DNA from: Owenweeksia sp965229445
Lineage (GTDB): Bacteria > Bacteroidota > Bacteroidia > Flavobacteriales > Schleiferiaceae
Reading direction: 5' to 3'
Length of the DNA stretch: 64,000 nucleotides
Assembly: GCA_965229445.1 (NCBI GenBank)
Contig: OZ245876.1
Location: 3,038,001-3,102,000, forward strand
Positions within the stretch are counted from its first letter, which is position 1. Each line of letters starts with the position of its first letter. The notes beneath the pieces were generated by a model. That model made no database searches. It was given only the letters and a program-made list of their open reading frames with translations, and was not told the origin of the DNA. Shown one piece after another: positions 41,952 to 50,649 of this stretch. The position numbers and the translations under genes were made by a program.

Positions 41952-44032
41952 AACCTGAGATTCAGTGAGGCAAAAAAATGTCTGGGCGGCTGCACAAAAT
42001 AGGCAGGATCAGTGCCATTACTTCCCGGTGCACCATAAGTGTAGTATAGCTCATCGGTAATATTGTTCAATTGGATTCGAAATTCGTGCTCTTTCCAAAA
42101 CTGCCAACGCACACCAAGATTAACAATAGATGAAGATGGCACTTTAAGTTCAGGTTGATTGGTAAGCTCTACAAAGGATGAACTCAAGTAACGATAATCT
42201 GCTATCAGATTCAGCTTTTTAAAAAGCTCATAGTTCATTTCAATTCTCGTATTTAACTCCGGACTGAGAATTGGCGTCACGTTTTGAAATATTTCCTTAC
42301 TGTTTTCAGGTTGGTAGCTGGATATTCGTGCGTACAGATACGCTCCCTGGATGTTTAGTTGCAGTCGATCAAAAACAAGCCAGGATAGTTCCAGCTCTGC
42401 ACCGGTACGGAAACTACTTTCCTGATTTTTGTAAATCTGAACGAAGGCTTCCGGAATAAACTCACCAATGGGAGCGATCTCGTTTTCAAATGCCATAAAA
42501 AATACATTTCCATGTATGATGATCTGATCACTAATGTATCGGGTACCAACTTCAATATCATTTACAAATTCAGGATCTATGCTATTTACATTCTGCGCAT
42601 TATCAAGATTTGAAAGATTAATTTGAGTTGAGCCTAAAATGTCAAATCGCGTGGGCTCCCTTCCTGAGCGACCAAAGGATGCATAAGCTTGCAGATTAGA
42701 ATTAAGCTGATAACTTATACCCAGCTTCGGATTCAGGAAGACATAATTGCGATTGGGAATGCTAGTAGCTGTGTTTAGATAAGCATCATCAGGGGACAGA
42801 CTTAAAACCACCGTCCTGACTTGAAGATCTGCCATAAATTTCCAGGCTCCATACTGTTTGTTCCACTTACCAAATACCGAAACTTCATCCTTCTGAGATC
42901 GATCATCATAATAAGGCGTATTTCGGTTTGGAATAACATACTCTACATTTCTGCGCCGAAAGGAATAAGCATGTAAGCCAAAATCTAGCTTAGACTGCTT
43001 CTGAGAATGAATCAGATTGACATTGCTTATCACACCTAGGTGATGGTTATACAAAGGATAATTAATCTGCACAAAGCCCGTACTGTCGGTATATCCCGCT
43101 GGGAAATCACCCCCGGCACCACCATAATAAAGCGTGGTATTTAAAAAGCCTTGCTCAGAAAATCTCCAGGTATGTTGAAATTGGGTTAGCCACTGTCCAA
43201 AATCATCCACATCATTCTCAGATACATAATTGGTTCTCGGATCATTTCTGATATCTGATATGTCCACGGGAATGTATCCTAAGCCGTTCTGTGACTTACC
43301 GGCTACGCCTGTAAACTTAAAAGAGTGTTTCTGGCGATAGTAGCCACCGGAAAAAAACATGCTGTTTGCATTGGTACTGGTGTGATAGCGATAGCCATCG
43401 GACTGGATATGACTTAATCGTGCATAAAATGAGGTGCCATTACGCTGCAAACCTGTTGACACTTCAGCACTTGCCTTAAAGGAGTTAAATGAACCAACGG
43501 TGAGCCCTATAGCACTTGATGAGTTGGTATTTAGGAGTGATGGCGATTCAAAATTTACCGAACCGGCATAGGAAGCCACACCATTGGTACTGGTTCCCAC
43601 TCCCCTCTGCACCTGCACGGATTCTAAACTGTTGCCAAAGTCAATGATGTTGGAAAAGAACACACCCTGATCGATCATATCATTTAGTGGCACACCATTT
43701 AGGGTGATATTAATGCGGGTCTGATCTATCCCTCGTAAGCGCATCTGGCCGTAATTACTAAGGCTTGTTCCTGATTCTGAATAAGTAACAATGGAAGGTG
43801 ATAATTTCTCCAGCAAGAATGCGCCATCCTGACCATTAAATTTTTGCTCTATAACTTCTTTATAAGCAGTAGTTGCCGTAACGGGATCATCCTCTGCGGA
43901 GCGAACAGATCGGACGCTAATCTCATCGAGTTGAAAAGAAGATGTATCAGGCTGAGTATTGGATTGAGATGACAGGATAAGCGGGATTTGCAATAACCCA
44001 CCGAAGGCAATCTGCACTATTAATTTATTCAT
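41948..44032 (-). CDS. TonB-dependent receptor under TPP riboswitch control (predicted thiamine receptor)
   Basis: A 694-residue outer membrane receptor. A signal peptide (about 1-20) is followed by a plug with MRLRGIDQTRINITLNGVP near residue 103 and VQRGVGTSTNG, then a barrel ending HFFASLNLRF. It lacks the carboxypeptidase-like N-terminal domain of the other receptors here. Upstream lie a TPP riboswitch and a perfect promoter, so it is expressed when thiamine pyrophosphate is low; it therefore should import thiamine or a precursor. It converges with the PnuC-NadR-like operon. Confidence 0.9.
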   Translation of the reverse strand: MNKLIVQIAFGGLLQIPLILSSQSNTQPDTSSFQLDEISVRSVRSAEDDPVTATTAYKEVIEQKFNGQDGAFLLEKLSPSIVTYSESGTSLSNYGQMRLRGIDQTRINITLNGVPLNDMIDQGVFFSNIIDFGNSLESVQVQRGVGTSTNGVASYAGSVNFESPSLLNTNSSSAIGLTVGSFNSFKASAEVSTGLQRNGTSFYARLSHIQSDGYRYHTSTNANSMFFSGGYYRQKHSFKFTGVAGKSQNGLGYIPVDISDIRNDPRTNYVSENDVDDFGQWLTQFQHTWRFSEQGFLNTTLYYGGAGGDFPAGYTDSTGFVQINYPLYNHHLGVISNVNLIHSQKQSKLDFGLHAYSFRRRNVEYVIPNRNTPYYDDRSQKDEVSVFGKWNKQYGAWKFMADLQVRTVVLSLSPDDAYLNTATSIPNRNYVFLNPKLGISYQLNSNLQAYASFGRSGREPTRFDILGSTQINLSNLDNAQNVNSIDPEFVNDIEVGTRYISDQIIIHGNVFFMAFENEIAPIGEFIPEAFVQIYKNQESSFRTGAELELSWLVFDRLQLNIQGAYLYARISSYQPENSKEIFQNVTPILSPELNTRIEMNYELFKKLNLIADYRYLSSSFVELTNQPELKVPSSSIVNLGVRWQFWKEHEFRIQLNNITDELYYTYGAPGSNGTDPAYFVQPPRHFFASLNLRF

Positions 44033-44097
44033 GATCTCCGTTTTTACAACGAGATCGGGGTACGCTCAGTTGTTCATGTTTAAACCACCCTTGGTTT

Positions 44098-44192
44098 CTA
44101 TTTCCCTACGCCAGCATTACCTGGATCAGGTTTGACCCGCAAGATTGGGTCTGGGTATAATCTCAGCCTTGAATAATTCAAAGCACCCCGTG
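44098..44192 (-). ncRNA. TPP (thiamine pyrophosphate) riboswitch
   Basis: On the minus strand the THI-box elements are all present: ACGGGGTGC at the 5' side, GGCTGAGATTATACCC, then ACCTGATCCAGGTAATG and GCGTAGGGAA. The P1, P3 and P4-P5 pairings follow from these blocks. It lies just upstream of the TonB receptor gene and just after the promoter at 44201-44231. Binding of TPP should shut off the receptor. Confidence 0.96.
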
Positions 44193-44200
44193 AGAAGGCT

Positions 44201-44231
44201 CAAAGGTATAAACAGAATTGAGATGTGCAAA
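44201..44231 (-). promoter_or_regulatory. Promoter of the TPP-regulated receptor
   Basis: TTTG (44228-44231) and TACCTTTG (44201-44208) on the minus strand are 19 bases apart, matching the Bacteroidota -33/-7 consensus. The predicted start of transcription near 44194 coincides with the first base of the riboswitch. Confidence 0.85.
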
Positions 44232-44260
44232 TGAGTATTTTAAGCTAGTCTTGTATTCTA

Positions 44261-44593
44261 CTAACGAAGCTTTTCATTTCCATGATGACGATCGTGATCA
44301 CGTTTACTCTTCTTTTCCATGCGTTGTTCAAATGCTGCTTGTAAATCGGTATTGGTTTGATTGGCCAGGCAGAGCACGACAAACAACACATCAGCCAGTT
44401 CTTCCCCTAGATCTTTGAACTTATCGCTTTCCTTTTCAGATTGCTCTCCGTATCGTCGGGCAATAATTCGGGCAACTTCCCCCACCTCTTCCGTGAGTTG
44501 TGCCATGTTTGTCAATTCATTAAAATATCGTACCCCGTGCTCATTGATCCACTGATCAACGATCATCTGTAATTCCTGAATCCCTTTCGACAT
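44261..44593 (-). CDS. MazG-like nucleotide pyrophosphohydrolase
   Basis: A 110-residue all-alpha NTP pyrophosphatase. The metal-binding motifs LTEEVGEVARII near residue 33 and EELADVLFVV near 64 give the family EExxE and ExxD set. The C terminus is charged and His-rich (KRDHDRHHGNEKLR). It would hydrolyse non-canonical or excess nucleotides. It follows dtd after 2 bases, in an operon rsgA-dtd-mazG-like. Confidence 0.87.
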   Translation of the reverse strand: MSKGIQELQMIVDQWINEHGVRYFNELTNMAQLTEEVGEVARIIARRYGEQSEKESDKFKDLGEELADVLFVVLCLANQTNTDLQAAFEQRMEKKSKRDHDRHHGNEKLR

Positions 44594-44595
44594 AT

Positions 44596-45048
44596 CTATT
44601 CTCGGATTTTACTGTCAATTAATATGGTTACGGGTTCGTCATTCACCAATTCTATCTTCATATGAGCTCCAAACTCACCAGTTAGCACCTCACCTGGAGC
44701 ATCTTTCCTAATTCCTGTGATAAAAGATTGGTATAGGGGTATTGCATGAATTGGTTTAGCAGCCCTCATATAACTCGGTCGGTTACCTTTTCTGGTAGAT
44801 GCATGCAGTGTAAACTGACTGATTATCATAACACTACCATTAATATCTTTCAATGAATCGTTCATTTTACCGGCCTCATCGCTAAATACTCGCAGCCCCA
44901 ACACTTTATTAGAAAGCCAATCAACGTCATCCTGATTGTCTTCATGTTCAATCCCAAGTAAAACCACCAAACCCATACCCATCAATTTGGCGGCGTTTCC
45001 ATTCATGCTAACACTGGCTTTACTCACTCTTTGCACTACCGCACGCAT
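44596..45048 (-). CDS. dtd: D-aminoacyl-tRNA deacylase with altered Gly-cisPro motif
   Basis: A 150-residue enzyme that removes D-amino acids (and Gly) from tRNA. The family signature MRAVVQRVSKASV opens it, and the catalytic ISQFTLHA motif is near residue 78. The second active-site motif, usually NDGPVT with the Gly-cisPro pair that excludes L-amino acids, reads VNDEPVT here: the Gly codon is GAA (Glu). All else looks normal, including length. Whether the change affects chirality proofreading cannot be judged from sequence. It is the middle gene of a three-gene operon. Confidence 0.93.
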   Translation of the reverse strand: MRAVVQRVSKASVSMNGNAAKLMGMGLVVLLGIEHEDNQDDVDWLSNKVLGLRVFSDEAGKMNDSLKDINGSVMIISQFTLHASTRKGNRPSYMRAAKPIHAIPLYQSFITGIRKDAPGEVLTGEFGAHMKIELVNDEPVTILIDSKIRE

Positions 45049-45073
45049 AGGCTAAAAATCAATTTCAAATGAT

Positions 45074-46021
45074 CTATTCCGTATCATATCCTACTCCCCT
45101 ATAGGGTTCATTCTCATCATCCCCTTTCAGAAAAGACAAATAACTCTCATATCGGGTAAATGGAATTTGATGACTTTCCAGAGCCTGTTTAACGGCACAA
45201 CCCGGTTCTTCCAGGTGTTTACAATTGCTAAATCTACAGTTTTGCTTAAGCCTGAAAATCTCCGGAAAGTAATCACCCAGCTCTTCCTTGCTCATATCCA
45301 CCAGACCAAAACCGCGTATGCCAGGTGTATCTACAATAAAGCCACCCATTTTTAATTCAAACATCTCCGCAAAAGTTGTGGTATGCTGACCTTGCTGATG
45401 GGTTTCAGAGATCTCATTGGTTTTGAGTTTCAACTCCGGCTCAATCATGTTAATAAGTGTAGATTTACCCACTCCAGAATGCCCACTTAACAAACTGGTT
45501 TTATCGCATAAGAGATCCTTAAAGTCCTCTAAGCCAATATTTTCTTTAGCCGATGTGTGGAGAACTTGATAACCTGCATCCAGGTATACCTGAGTGAAGA
45601 AGGCAAGATCTGCCAAAGCCTGCTCATCATAAAGGTCCACCTTGTTAAAAACCACAACGGCGGGAATATCATAGGCCTCTGCGGTCACCAAAAATCGATC
45701 AATGAACCTGGGATAAGTAACCGGATAAGCCAGGGTTACCACCAAAATAGCCTGATCAAGATTTGCAGCGATAACCTGGGTTTGCTTGGAGAGGTTTACC
45801 GACTTCCTAATGATGTAGTTGGTACGATCTTCAACTCCGGTAATTAAGCCTTCTTCCTCCTGATGTCTATCAATCTCCACATAGTCGCCTACGGCAACTG
45901 GGTTAGTGCTTTTGCTGCCGGCAAGTCGCAACTTTCCTTTAATCCGGCACATTAATTTTTCTCCGGAATCTGTTTGAATATGATACCAACTACCGGTAGA
46001 TTTAAATACTCGACCCCTCAT
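45074..46021 (-). CDS. rsgA: Ribosome small subunit-dependent GTPase RsgA
   Basis: A 315-residue circularly permuted GTPase that helps mature the 30S subunit. An N-terminal OB fold (MRGRVFKSTGSWYHIQ) precedes the GTPase domain in which NKVDLYDEQ (G4) comes before GHSGVGKSTLI (G1) and DTPGIRGFG (G3). The C-terminal zinc site is CRFSNCKHLEEPGCAVK. I prefer ATG 46021 over ATG 46039 because it matches the family start and because a TAACTTTG promoter box lies between the two. Confidence 0.94.
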   Translation of the reverse strand: MRGRVFKSTGSWYHIQTDSGEKLMCRIKGKLRLAGSKSTNPVAVGDYVEIDRHQEEEGLITGVEDRTNYIIRKSVNLSKQTQVIAANLDQAILVVTLAYPVTYPRFIDRFLVTAEAYDIPAVVVFNKVDLYDEQALADLAFFTQVYLDAGYQVLHTSAKENIGLEDFKDLLCDKTSLLSGHSGVGKSTLINMIEPELKLKTNEISETHQQGQHTTTFAEMFELKMGGFIVDTPGIRGFGLVDMSKEELGDYFPEIFRLKQNCRFSNCKHLEEPGCAVKQALESHQIPFTRYESYLSFLKGDDENEPYRGVGYDTE

Positions 46022-46027
46022 TGTTTG

Positions 46028-46035
46028 CAAAGTTA
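46028..46035 (-). promoter_or_regulatory. Promoter -7 element next to the rsgA start
   Basis: TAACTTTG on the minus strand ends 6 bases before ATG 46021. It would place the transcription start close to the start codon, giving almost no leader. Confidence 0.4.
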
Positions 46036-46109
46036 ACATTACGCGGATTGAAGCCTTTACTTATCTCATAAATCAGCATTTAGTTTAGTTTAGCACGGAA
46101 TATTTGAAT

Positions 46110-47015
46110 ATGTCCATAGAGGTAATCAATGTAAGCAAGGTATACGGTGAGCAAAAGGCGCTCAACTCAGTAAATTTCAAAATACAGACAGGAGAGATTG
46201 TAGGTTTTCTAGGACCCAACGGCGCGGGGAAATCTACTATGATGAAGATTCTTACGTGCTATCTACCTCAAACAGAGGGTGATGCAAAAATTTGTGGTTT
46301 GGACGTAACGGAAAACAGTATGGCGGTACGCCGGAAAGTTGGCTACCTCCCTGAGCACAATCCCTTGTATTTGGATATGTATGTAAAAGAATGGTTGAGT
46401 TTTACAGCTGGAGTTTATGGTGTTTCCAAAAAGAAAGTATCGGATATTATAACTAAAGTTGGTCTCACCCCGGAAGCCCATAAAAAATTAGGGCAACTCT
46501 CCAAGGGTTATCGCCAGAGGGCCGGACTGGCAGCGGCTCTGTTGCACGACCCGGAAGTATTGATATTGGATGAGCCTACCACGGGATTAGATCCAAATCA
46601 ATTGGTAGAGATTAGAAATCTGATCAAAGATATCGGCAAGGAAAAAACCGTGATGCTCTCTACCCATATTATGCAAGAAGTGGAGTTGCTCTGCGACCGG
46701 GTAATTATCATTAATAAAGGTCAAGTGGTAGCAGACAGGCCGACCAGTGAAATAAAGTCATTACAAAATTTTCAAAGTCTTAAGGTAGAATTTGATACGG
46801 ATTTCTCTGTTAAACAGCTCACCGGAATACCTGGAGTGAAGGAAGCGCGGATTATTAATGGACGTGAATGGCGGCTAGAAGCCATGCCCGGAGAAAAGGA
46901 TATTCGCAGTGAGGTATTTCAATTTGCTGTAGCCAATGAGGCTCAGGTGTTGGGTATTCAGCTGGAAGAGCAAAAATTGGAAGAGGTATTTCAGAAACTG
47001 ACTCGGAAATCTTAA
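46110..47015 (+). CDS. gldA: Gliding motility ABC transporter ATP-binding protein GldA
   Basis: A 301-residue ABC ATPase. Walker A is GPNGAGKST near residue 37, the signature is LSKGYRQRAGL, Walker B is LILDEPTTGLD and the H loop ends STHIMQEV. With GldF and GldG it forms a transporter linked to gliding in Flavobacteriia; GldA also resembles general ABC-2 ATPases, but the match along the full length is strongest to GldA. The ATG at 46110 is preferred over TTG at 46104. GldF and GldG are not in this window. The stop directly abuts the convergent der gene. Confidence 0.88.
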   Translation: MSIEVINVSKVYGEQKALNSVNFKIQTGEIVGFLGPNGAGKSTMMKILTCYLPQTEGDAKICGLDVTENSMAVRRKVGYLPEHNPLYLDMYVKEWLSFTAGVYGVSKKKVSDIITKVGLTPEAHKKLGQLSKGYRQRAGLAAALLHDPEVLILDEPTTGLDPNQLVEIRNLIKDIGKEKTVMLSTHIMQEVELLCDRVIIINKGQVVADRPTSEIKSLQNFQSLKVEFDTDFSVKQLTGIPGVKEARIINGREWRLEAMPGEKDIRSEVFQFAVANEAQVLGIQLEEQKLEEVFQKLTRKS

Positions 47016-48320
47016 TTATTTCTTTCTAAAATAGATCTGAATAGGCACTCCGGTAAAATCAAAGTTCTCGCGGAGTCTGTTTTCAATAAATCTCTTGTAG
47101 GGCTCCTTAACATACTGTGGCAAATTGGCAAAAAAGGCAAAGGATGGCGTGCGAGTAGGTAGCTGGGTGCAAAACTTGATCTTCACGTACTTGCCCTTGA
47201 TCGCGGGAGGTGGTTGATTTTGAATGATTGGCAACATCAAATCATTGAGTTTGCTGGTCGATATACGGGTTTTTCGTCGCTCGAAAACTGCTGTTGCCTC
47301 TTCGATTGCTTTATGAATTCTTTGTTTTTCTAGTACGGATACGAATATGATTGGTACATCTGTGAAGGGTTCCAGTTTTTGGAGAATTTGATTCTTGAAA
47401 TTCTCTGAGGTACGGGTATCTTTCTCAACCAGATCCCACTTATTAACCAGAATTACCACTCCTTTTTTATTCTTCACCGCCAAACTAAAGATCGACATGT
47501 CTTGAGATTCAAAACCTCTTTCCGCATCAATCATTAAGATGCATACATCACTATTCTCAATAGATCTTATGGATCTCAAGACCGAATAAAACTCAAGATT
47601 TTCATGCACCTTAGTTTTCTTTCTAAGTCCGGCTGTATCTACCAGCAGAAAATCTTTGTTAAACAAGCGATAGCGAGTATTGATGGAATCACGGGTAGTA
47701 CCGGCAATATCCGTCACAATATTCCTCTCTGTGCCAGTGATCATATTTATGAAAGAAGACTTTCCCACATTTGGCCTGCCAATCACCGCGATTTTGGGTA
47801 AATCCAGTTCTTCTTCAGGCATTTCCTGCGGCAGAAGTTTCACTAAATCATCCAGCAGTTCACCCGTCCCAGAGCCATTGTTGGCACTGATATTATAAAC
47901 CTCACCCAATCCCAATCCATAGAATTCAGCACTCATGGTTTGTCGCATGGCGTTATCCACCTTATTGGCAACCAGCATTACGGGCTTTTGGGCCTGACGG
48001 AGCATTTGGGCTACCTCCTCGTCCATACCAGTAGTTCCCTCCTCTGCGTCCACTACAAACAATATGAGGTTGGCTTCATCAATAGCCAATTCAACCTGCC
48101 TCCTTATTTCCGATTCAAAAACATCGTCCGATCCAATAATGTAACCACCGGTATCAATCACCGAGAATTCCCGGCCTGTCCAGTCACATTTACCATAGAG
48201 ACGGTCACGGGTTACACCGGCCACAGAATCAACTATCGCTTCGCGCGATTCGGTTAGTCGGTTAAACAGAGTGGATTTGCCGACGTTAGGTCGACCTACG
48301 ATAGCGACAATACTTGCCAA
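47016..48320 (-). CDS. der: Ribosome biogenesis GTPase Der
   Basis: A 434-residue protein with two GTPase domains and a KH-like C terminus, needed for 50S assembly. The first G1 is GRPNVGKSTLF near residue 8 and G4 NKVDNA; the second G1 is GRPNVGKSSFI near 181 and G4 NKWDLV. The start is TTG at 48320: the upstream frame meets a stop within eight codons and has no ATG, and MASIVAIVGRPN matches the family N terminus. Confidence 0.95.
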   Translation of the reverse strand: MASIVAIVGRPNVGKSTLFNRLTESREAIVDSVAGVTRDRLYGKCDWTGREFSVIDTGGYIIGSDDVFESEIRRQVELAIDEANLILFVVDAEEGTTGMDEEVAQMLRQAQKPVMLVANKVDNAMRQTMSAEFYGLGLGEVYNISANNGSGTGELLDDLVKLLPQEMPEEELDLPKIAVIGRPNVGKSSFINMITGTERNIVTDIAGTTRDSINTRYRLFNKDFLLVDTAGLRKKTKVHENLEFYSVLRSIRSIENSDVCILMIDAERGFESQDMSIFSLAVKNKKGVVILVNKWDLVEKDTRTSENFKNQILQKLEPFTDVPIIFVSVLEKQRIHKAIEEATAVFERRKTRISTSKLNDLMLPIIQNQPPPAIKGKYVKIKFCTQLPTRTPSFAFFANLPQYVKEPYKRFIENRLRENFDFTGVPIQIYFRKK

Positions 48321-48336
48321 GGGCTGGAATTTTGAG

Positions 48337-48344
48337 CAAAGTTA
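48337..48344 (-). promoter_or_regulatory. Possible -7 promoter element of der
   Basis: TAACTTTG on the minus strand, 16 bases before the TTG start of der. It supports that start and a very short leader; no strong -33 element is seen. Confidence 0.4.
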
Positions 48345-48382
48345 GACAATGAAAAAGGAGTGAGAATCGCCGAAGAGAATTA

Positions 48383-49000
48383 TTATCCGGGCTGCATGAT
48401 CTCGGGATAGTTTTTAGAGAAGTTAATCAGGTCAACCACCGTCTTCCCACCAATTTTATTGAGCAACCTAAACTTGTAGGTGCTTACCGTTTTATCACTG
48501 ATATTCAGCTCTTCTGAAATATCCTTGTTGCTCTTGCCATTAGACAAAAGTTTAAGAACCTGCATTTCTCTCTTGCTGAGTTTGATAGGTTTCTGACTAA
48601 CAGATTTCTTTTTTAGTGATTCGTCGAACACCTCTTCGCCCCTAAATACTGCCTGCATACTCTCTATGAGAATTTTTGGCTCACTATTCTTAGAAACATA
48701 CCCATTGGCCCCCAGCTGACGCGCAGTCTTGCCATACAGTTGCTGAGGGTGCATGCTCAATACAATAACTTTGAGATCGGGCGCCGCCTTCTTAATTTGT
48801 TTAATGGCTGATAAGCCATTACCACGAGGCATATCCAAATCAAGTAACAGGACGTCTGCAGGTTGCTGGCGAATGAGCTTCATCAGGCCTTCGCCATTGG
48901 AGGCTTCACCAACAAGTTCGAATCCGGGTTCATGATCAATAATAAGTTCAAGACCCTTTCTAACAACCGCATGGTCATCAGCTAGTATAACTCTTATCAT
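48383..49000 (-). CDS. NarL/FixJ-type response regulator
   Basis: A 205-residue DNA-binding regulator. The receiver domain has acidic DDHAVV, phosphoacceptor Asp in LLLDLDMPRGNG near residue 54 and Lys in GYVSKNSE. The C-terminal LuxR-type domain has LSKREMQVLKLLSNGKSNKDI and SDKTVSTYKFRLLNKI. No histidine kinase is next to it, so its partner is elsewhere. It lies 62 bases upstream of der on the same strand. Confidence 0.93.
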   Translation of the reverse strand: MIRVILADDHAVVRKGLELIIDHEPGFELVGEASNGEGLMKLIRQQPADVLLLDLDMPRGNGLSAIKQIKKAAPDLKVIVLSMHPQQLYGKTARQLGANGYVSKNSEPKILIESMQAVFRGEEVFDESLKKKSVSQKPIKLSKREMQVLKLLSNGKSNKDISEELNISDKTVSTYKFRLLNKIGGKTVVDLINFSKNYPEIMQPG

Positions 49001-49103
49001 TGGATGACAAGTTACTCCGTCGGAGATTTTGGTTGAAGAGGTTTGGCAGTTGGTTGCGACGGAATTTCAACCTACTTGTCTCAAAGATAGGCATTTCTGG
49101 TCA

Positions 49104-49895
49104 TTATCTAAGATGATCAGGTATTCGGCACACGGGAATGGGCTCCATTTTATGCTTATTTGCCTGGTGGAGCCTGGTATATATTTCAAATACTTCCCGC
49201 TCTCTACCTTCAAACTCGCTGGCGGTTTTCCCTTGATCATGCATGGCCATTGCCCACTCTAATTCAGGATAGGAGGCGCCCAATTGATCTTCATCCGTTC
49301 TGTCATCTCCCCATAAGCCATCCGTAGGCGGAGCGACAATAATCTCTTCAATTACATTCAGATGATTTGCCAACCTATAGACTTCAGATTTAGTTAGATC
49401 CGCTATCGGACTAATGTCTACCCCACCATCACCGTACTTGGTGTAAAAGCCTACACCAAAATCCTCAACCTTATTACCGGTACCAACCACTAAATAATTG
49501 TGTAAGCCAGCGAAGTAATAAAGGGTAGTCATACGCAAGCGGGCACGCACATTAACCAATGAATGTTGATGCTTCTCAAAGTCATCGGCATCTGGCAGCT
49601 CTCCCATGAAAGTATCGAAGACCCCTGAGAGATCCAAAGTGATGGAACGCACGTTGTGATGTTCCGATTCGAGCTTTGCAATGTGCTTCCTGGCGCGTAA
49701 TACCTGAGATTTACTTTGATTGATCGGCATCTCAACACAGAGGAGTGATTTACCGGTAAGAGCCGCCAGGTTTGAAGTAAGCGCAGAATCAATGCCACCA
49801 GAAACTCCCACCACAAAGCCTCCACTCCCTGAACCTTCCAGATAGGAATTGAGCCAACCCGTAATATGATCAATAGTAGCTTGCAAAAGATTCAC
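49104..49895 (-). CDS. nadE: NH3-dependent NAD+ synthetase
   Basis: A 263-residue enzyme completing NAD from deamido-NAD, ATP and ammonia. The PP-loop SGGIDSAL is near residue 33 and the GTGNKVEDFGVGFYTKYGDGGVD motif near 140. The glutaminase domain of longer forms is absent. The start is GTG at 49895, directly after the stop codon of the beta-barrel gene (TAA-GTG). gldB and gldC lie across the divergent region, a neighbourhood I associate with Flavobacteriia. Confidence 0.94.
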   Translation of the reverse strand: MNLLQATIDHITGWLNSYLEGSGSGGFVVGVSGGIDSALTSNLAALTGKSLLCVEMPINQSKSQVLRARKHIAKLESEHHNVRSITLDLSGVFDTFMGELPDADDFEKHQHSLVNVRARLRMTTLYYFAGLHNYLVVGTGNKVEDFGVGFYTKYGDGGVDISPIADLTKSEVYRLANHLNVIEEIIVAPPTDGLWGDDRTDEDQLGASYPELEWAMAMHDQGKTASEFEGREREVFEIYTRLHQANKHKMEPIPVCRIPDHLR

Positions 49896-50624
49896 TTAGA
49901 ATAACACTCCTACCTGCAAGCTGATATAATCAAAGCGATAGACCCTATCGTCTTCGATATTGATAAGCGGGTAAACTGGGTCCTTCGACAGGTTATTTAT
50001 AAGACTTTGATTGTAGTAGATTCCTGCAACTAAGCTGGTATTACCTCCAAGGTTATATTCCATACCGGCTCCGATAGTAAACATGGCATTAAAAAATTGA
50101 ACATAGGAATCGATTTCGGTTGCCGGTTTAGGATTTAAGGAAGTCTCCTCGCTCAAGCGCAAATCAATGCTTCCACCAAAAGTTGCAAAGAAGGTACTGT
50201 AACCAAACTCTCTGGTACTCATGCGCAATTGAATAGGAATTTGTAGATATTGGCTAGAGTAATCACCAGTTAAGTTAAGCGTATCACCCAGCATTCTATT
50301 CATTTCTCCGCCTTTACTTACGATGTTGATACCGCTTGATACAGCATAGTTATCGGCAAAGTTGAAAATAGCTATCAATCCAAATCCAAACTTTACATTT
50401 GCAGGCGTTTTCATCCCTTCTGCCTTAGTACTTATGTAACTAATATTTGGGGAAGCGTGGATTCCAAATCTAAAATTTGTCGTCTTTCCCACACTGTTGG
50501 TGGAAATCGATTCTGTTGGTGCTTCTTCATCCTGAGCTATGCTTACGAGGGGAGCGCAGAATAGAAGCATTATGAAAACCCGGATTGCAGAAGAATTTAT
50601 GCGGAAGAATTTATCGAACTTCAT
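49896..50624 (-). CDS. PorT-like outer membrane beta-barrel protein
   Basis: A 242-residue protein with a signal peptide (MKFDKFF...IMLLFCAPLVSIAQ, about 1-31) and a barrel built of about eight to ten beta strands, ending in YRFDYISLQVGVLF. It resembles the PorT family (outer membrane beta-barrel domain proteins) of Bacteroidota; PorT itself is needed for T9SS, but many paralogues have other roles. ATG 50624 gives the signal peptide, whereas a longer frame to 50687 would not. It shares its divergent region with gldB (25 bases apart). Confidence 0.8.
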   Translation of the reverse strand: MKFDKFFRINSSAIRVFIMLLFCAPLVSIAQDEEAPTESISTNSVGKTTNFRFGIHASPNISYISTKAEGMKTPANVKFGFGLIAIFNFADNYAVSSGINIVSKGGEMNRMLGDTLNLTGDYSSQYLQIPIQLRMSTREFGYSTFFATFGGSIDLRLSEETSLNPKPATEIDSYVQFFNAMFTIGAGMEYNLGGNTSLVAGIYYNQSLINNLSKDPVYPLINIEDDRVYRFDYISLQVGVLF

Positions 50625-50649
50625 TACGTTATCAGCTTGAATTTTTGAT

